From positions 1 to 16,201 of the forward strand of contig JACZWF010000010.1 in assembly GCA_022572285.1 (NCBI GenBank): a stretch of 16,201 bases of DNA, read 5' to 3'. This DNA comes from Nitrososphaerota archaeon. GTDB lineage: Archaea > Thermoproteota > Nitrososphaeria > Nitrososphaerales > UBA57. Under the pieces are notes generated by a model. That model had not been told where the DNA came from, searched no databases, and saw only the letters and a list, made by a program, of their open reading frames with translations. Below, one piece after another: positions 14,202 to 16,201 of the stretch (position 1 is the stretch's first letter; each line of letters begins with the position of its first letter). A program made the position numbers and the translations under genes.

Positions 14202-14975
14202 ATGCTTTCATTGGGCATCCTTGCTAGTGGGAAAGGGACAGGCTTTCAGGCTATAATAGACCATGTTAAGCTCGGTGTCCTCACAGGAATCAAAATAGCC
14301 ATTCTCGTTACTAATAGATCTGACGCAGAGGTCATATCTAGAGCCGAAAGAGCCGAAGTGGAATCTAGGTATGTTAAAGGGATCTCAGGGATGAAGTTCT
14401 CGACAACGGAAGAGAAGGAAGCCAAGAGACTCCAATTTGACAAGGAAGCTATAGAGATATTCGCTGCCCAAGGAGTTGATCTTGTAGTGTCCGCAGGTTT
14501 CAACCAGATCTTATCTACTCATATGGTCAAGGAGTTCAAGAACCGGATCACCAACATCCATCCAGCATCTAATATCGAACGCTTTGGTGGCCAAGGAATG
14601 GTGGGCTTAAAGGTGCATCAAGCTGTAATTGAAGCAGGTGAGAGTTCCTCAGGATGCACTGTCCATTACATAGATTCTACAGTCGATTGCGGTCCTGTGA
14701 TAGTGAGAGCAGAAGTTCCTGTATTGAAAAACGATACGGCTGAATCATTGTCTGATAGGGTACTCGCTTTGGAACATAGAACATATCCTAAGGCAATCCA
14801 ACTGCATGCCGACAAAAGAGTAATTATTGATGATATGAATAGGAAAGTCTTCTTAGACCTATATAGCGATACTTGGGAATTGGAATGGTATAAGAGACAA
14901 AGGAGCTATTTCTCCTATCAAGAGGATGAATGGCGGAAGAGTGGGAAAGATCTAGGAATTATCATGAATCCTTAG
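14202..14975 (+). CDS. PurN-type formyltransferase-fold protein with C-terminal extension
   Basis: Resembles phosphoribosylglycinamide formyltransferase, which moves a formyl group from 10-formyltetrahydrofolate to GAR in purine synthesis. It starts with LGILASGKGTGFQAII, where PurN binds the phosphate of its substrate. The catalytic set is visible: N118 and H120 in NIHPAS, and D162 in TVDCGPVIVRAEVPV. It has 257 residues against about 190-215 for PurN, because of an insert at about 59-80 and a charged, aromatic tail from about residue 210 (DMNRKVF...WELEWYKRQRSYFSY). No other purine genes are nearby, so a different formyl-acceptor is possible. The ATG at 14202 has a TATA-like box at normal spacing. 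It ends in tandem stops, TAG then TGA. Confidence 0.8.
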   Translation: MLSLGILASGKGTGFQAIIDHVKLGVLTGIKIAILVTNRSDAEVISRAERAEVESRYVKGISGMKFSTTEEKEAKRLQFDKEAIEIFAAQGVDLVVSAGFNQILSTHMVKEFKNRITNIHPASNIERFGGQGMVGLKVHQAVIEAGESSSGCTVHYIDSTVDCGPVIVRAEVPVLKNDTAESLSDRVLALEHRTYPKAIQLHADKRVIIDDMNRKVFLDLYSDTWELEWYKRQRSYFSYQEDEWRKSGKDLGIIMNP

Positions 14976-14987
14976 TGATTGCCTCCG

Positions 14988-14997
14988 AAATATTTAG
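14988..14997 (+). promoter_or_regulatory. TATA-like box of the cupin gene
   Basis: AAATATTTAG is centred about 30 bases before the ATG at 15023. The cupin thus has its own promoter in the 47-base gap after the formyltransferase-like gene. Confidence 0.5.
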
Positions 14998-15022
14998 AAA
15001 TTAGATCTGGGCGGGGATCTCC

Positions 15023-15298
15023 ATGGCCAACATCACAGTTGAAAATAACCCTAGCGATGATAAATTGAGAGAATTAGGAGTATCCAAATGGCCTATCTGG
15101 ACCAAGGAGGCTTCCGAGTTCCCGTGGATTTATGATATGCGCGAGGTATGTTACTTTTTGGAGGGAGAAGTCATTGTGACTCCGACTAATGGTGAACCAG
15201 TAAAAATGGGGGTTGGAGACCTTGTAGAATTTCCATCAGGAATGTCATGTAAATGGAAGATCTTAAAGGATGTCAAGAAGAATTATCGGTTTGGTTAG
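15023..15298 (+). CDS. Small cupin-domain protein (DUF861/EutQ-like)
   Basis: 91 residues forming a single small beta-barrel. The pattern is that of the DUF861 cupins: WPIWTKEASEFPWIYD, then EVCYFLEGEVIVTP, then VGDLVEFPSGMSCKWKI, ending in KNYRFG. The usual cupin metal-binding histidines are absent. That is common in this subgroup, whose members often have no known activity, and some relate to ureidoglycine or ethanolamine metabolism. The ATG at 15023 has a TATA-like box 30 bases upstream and a weak GGGG stretch closer in. The C-terminus YRFG is a natural family end, so the TAG at 15296 acts as a true stop; a TAA follows seven codons later. Neighbouring genes do not indicate a substrate. Confidence 0.85.
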   Translation: MANITVENNPSDDKLRELGVSKWPIWTKEASEFPWIYDMREVCYFLEGEVIVTPTNGEPVKMGVGDLVEFPSGMSCKWKILKDVKKNYRFG

Positions 15299-15352
15299 CT
15301 ATATCTCAGAAATAGATAAAGTATTATTCTTCTGAACGATCTGGTCTGCAGT

Positions 15353-15679
15353 TTGGCCTCGGTATATAGACGACTAATGCTCCCCTATAATCGAGGGCCT
15401 CGGCTGAGTGGTGGTAGCCCTCTTAGCGAAGAGGCGGAAATCGCGCTAGTTTTGTTAGTCTCCGAAGAGAAGAGAAAAAGGGGAGGTTTCTTTTCTGGTG
15501 GTGAGCAGAAGATCAAGTTCGTTTCAAAGTTCTACTATCCCTTTCTTCTTACTCCATGGAAGGATAGATCCTTGATCCTAAATCCTGTCGCTCGAGGTTC
15601 CTTAACACTTCGATATACTAAACTCCCAAATATGGACTCCTTCATCAGTGACCTCAAGCGATCAAGCACTGCCAGATAG
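15353..15679 (+). CDS. N-terminal part of a charged coiled-coil protein, ending at an in-frame TAG
   Basis: 108 codons from a TTG at 15353; an ATG at 15377 is an alternative start. AGTATTATT at 15320-15328 is a possible TATA box for the TTG. The middle reads PLSEEAEIALVLLVSEEKRKRGG, then KIKFVSKFYYPFLLTPWKDRSLIL, a hydrophobic-aromatic stretch that looks like the core of a small folded domain. The frame ends in SFISDLKRSSTAR and TAG (15677-15679), then continues open in the same frame to the right edge. From memory, archaeal proteins of this kind continue directly into a long helical region, so this is probably the first part of one gene. Function unknown. The TAG could be a nonsense mutation, a sequence error or a read-through site. 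Confidence 0.6.
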   Translation: MASVYRRLMLPYNRGPRLSGGSPLSEEAEIALVLLVSEEKRKRGGFFSGGEQKIKFVSKFYYPFLLTPWKDRSLILNPVARGSLTLRYTKLPNMDSFISDLKRSSTAR

Positions 15680-16201
15680 CTCTACCAAGTCTTCTTAATG
15701 GATAACTTGCATACATTTCGGCAAGGAAAGCAACAAAAGATTTCCTTGGACTGGGTTATCTCTAAAGAGTTTGGAGAAACTCTAGCGAAGGAAGCCCGAA
15801 TCGCGGTAAATGGCCCTGAACAAAGCGGTCTTGTCTTAGAGGGGCAAGTAGATGAAGGGGAGCTGCAACAGGAGGTTGAAAAGTTCATTGGCGCGAATGA
15901 TAAAATTGATGACAGTGTTGTAGCAATAGACTATGCATTAGCTCAGCTCCGAGAAGGTGCTGCCATGCATATCAAGAAGATCAAAGAGCAGATTAAGGAG
16001 ACTAGAGAAAAATACGGGCGGGAGATCATCCGGGTTCGGCCTTTCGTCCAGAAACGTATTGAAATCATGCGAAGAGACAAAGACAATGAGATGAGGAGGC
16101 TTCGGAAGAGCTCTAAGGAGGAACTCACCCTAGCTCTGAAGGAGAAAGCAATTCAACAGAGAGATTTGATGAGACTCGAACGCCTTGAAGCGAAATGCCA
16201 T
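15680..16201 (+). CDS. C-terminal coiled-coil part of the same protein, open at the right edge
   Basis: The frame resumes after the TAG as LYQVFLMDNLHTF and remains open for 174 codons to the end of the window. If translated separately, an ATG at 15698 is the first start, but no ribosome-binding site or TATA-like box precedes it. The product is strongly helical and charged: QQEVEKFIGANDKIDDSV, then HIKKIKEQIKETREKYGREII, then RRDKDNEMRRLRKSSKEE. This is typical of a long coiled coil. No membrane segment or enzymatic motif is seen. The same frame on both sides of the stop and the lack of a separate start argue that both halves are one gene. Confidence 0.6.

Noticed and set aside
2472..15679. 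Genome-wide reassignment of TAG to an amino acid
   Set aside because: About a third of genes in the archaeal part end in TAG, several at natural family C-termini (PfpI, cupin, formyltransferase-like), so TAG works as a normal stop here. Only local read-through or mutation remains open.

Overview
The window is two unrelated pieces of DNA joined near position 1900. Bases 1 to about 1905 are very GC-rich and carry, on the minus strand, most of a bacterial-type TPR/CHAT-domain protein that runs off the left edge. From about 1905 to the right edge the DNA is AT-richer and looks archaeal. Genes often start with no Shine-Dalgarno sequence, and TATA-like boxes lie about 25-35 bases before the start codon, the pattern of leaderless or short-leader archaeal transcripts. 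TTG and GTG starts occur. The gene content also fits an archaeon: thiolase with a DUF35 partner, VIT1/CCC1-type transporter, PfpI protein. The join cuts an enoyl-CoA hydratase gene in mid-reading frame with no mobile element present, so a chimeric contig is the most economical explanation. I cannot name the lineage; a heterotrophic Thermoproteota-like archaeon (Bathyarchaeia or non-ammonia-oxidising Nitrososphaeria) is only a guess.

Layout of the archaeal part. Positions 1884-5051 (minus strand) hold a beta-oxidation-like block: SCP2-type thiolase, an overlapping DUF35 acyl-CoA-binding partner, 3-hydroxyacyl-CoA dehydrogenase, and the cut enoyl-CoA hydratase. A small two-helix membrane protein and a rhomboid protease follow. 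A divergent acyl-CoA dehydrogenase-family gene (6133-7278, plus) may supply the first oxidation step. Next come acetate kinase (7360-8586, plus) and phosphoketolase (8556-10976, minus), which converge and overlap by 31 bases. Together they would turn sugar phosphate plus phosphate into acetyl phosphate, then acetate and ATP. Both promoter regions carry the same 12-base palindrome AGCGCGCGCGCT, in the phosphoketolase promoter right against the TATA box. This suggests one regulator for the pair.

Positions 10977-11299 are a noncoding gap with small inverted repeats and a terminator. After it come, on the minus strand, an exported orphan protein of 456 residues, a VIT1/CCC1-type metal transporter with an operator-like inverted repeat at its promoter, and a PfpI/DJ-1 protein. 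On the plus strand follow a PurN-type formyltransferase-fold protein, a DUF861-type cupin, and a charged coiled-coil protein whose frame is broken by a single TAG codon at 15677 and then stays open to the right edge.

Main points to re-examine: the chimeric junction, the shared GC palindrome, the single in-frame TAG codons (15677 and 2472-2474), a perfect 24-base palindrome inside the thiolase gene, the inverted repeat at the metal transporter promoter, and the divergent active site of the acyl-CoA dehydrogenase.
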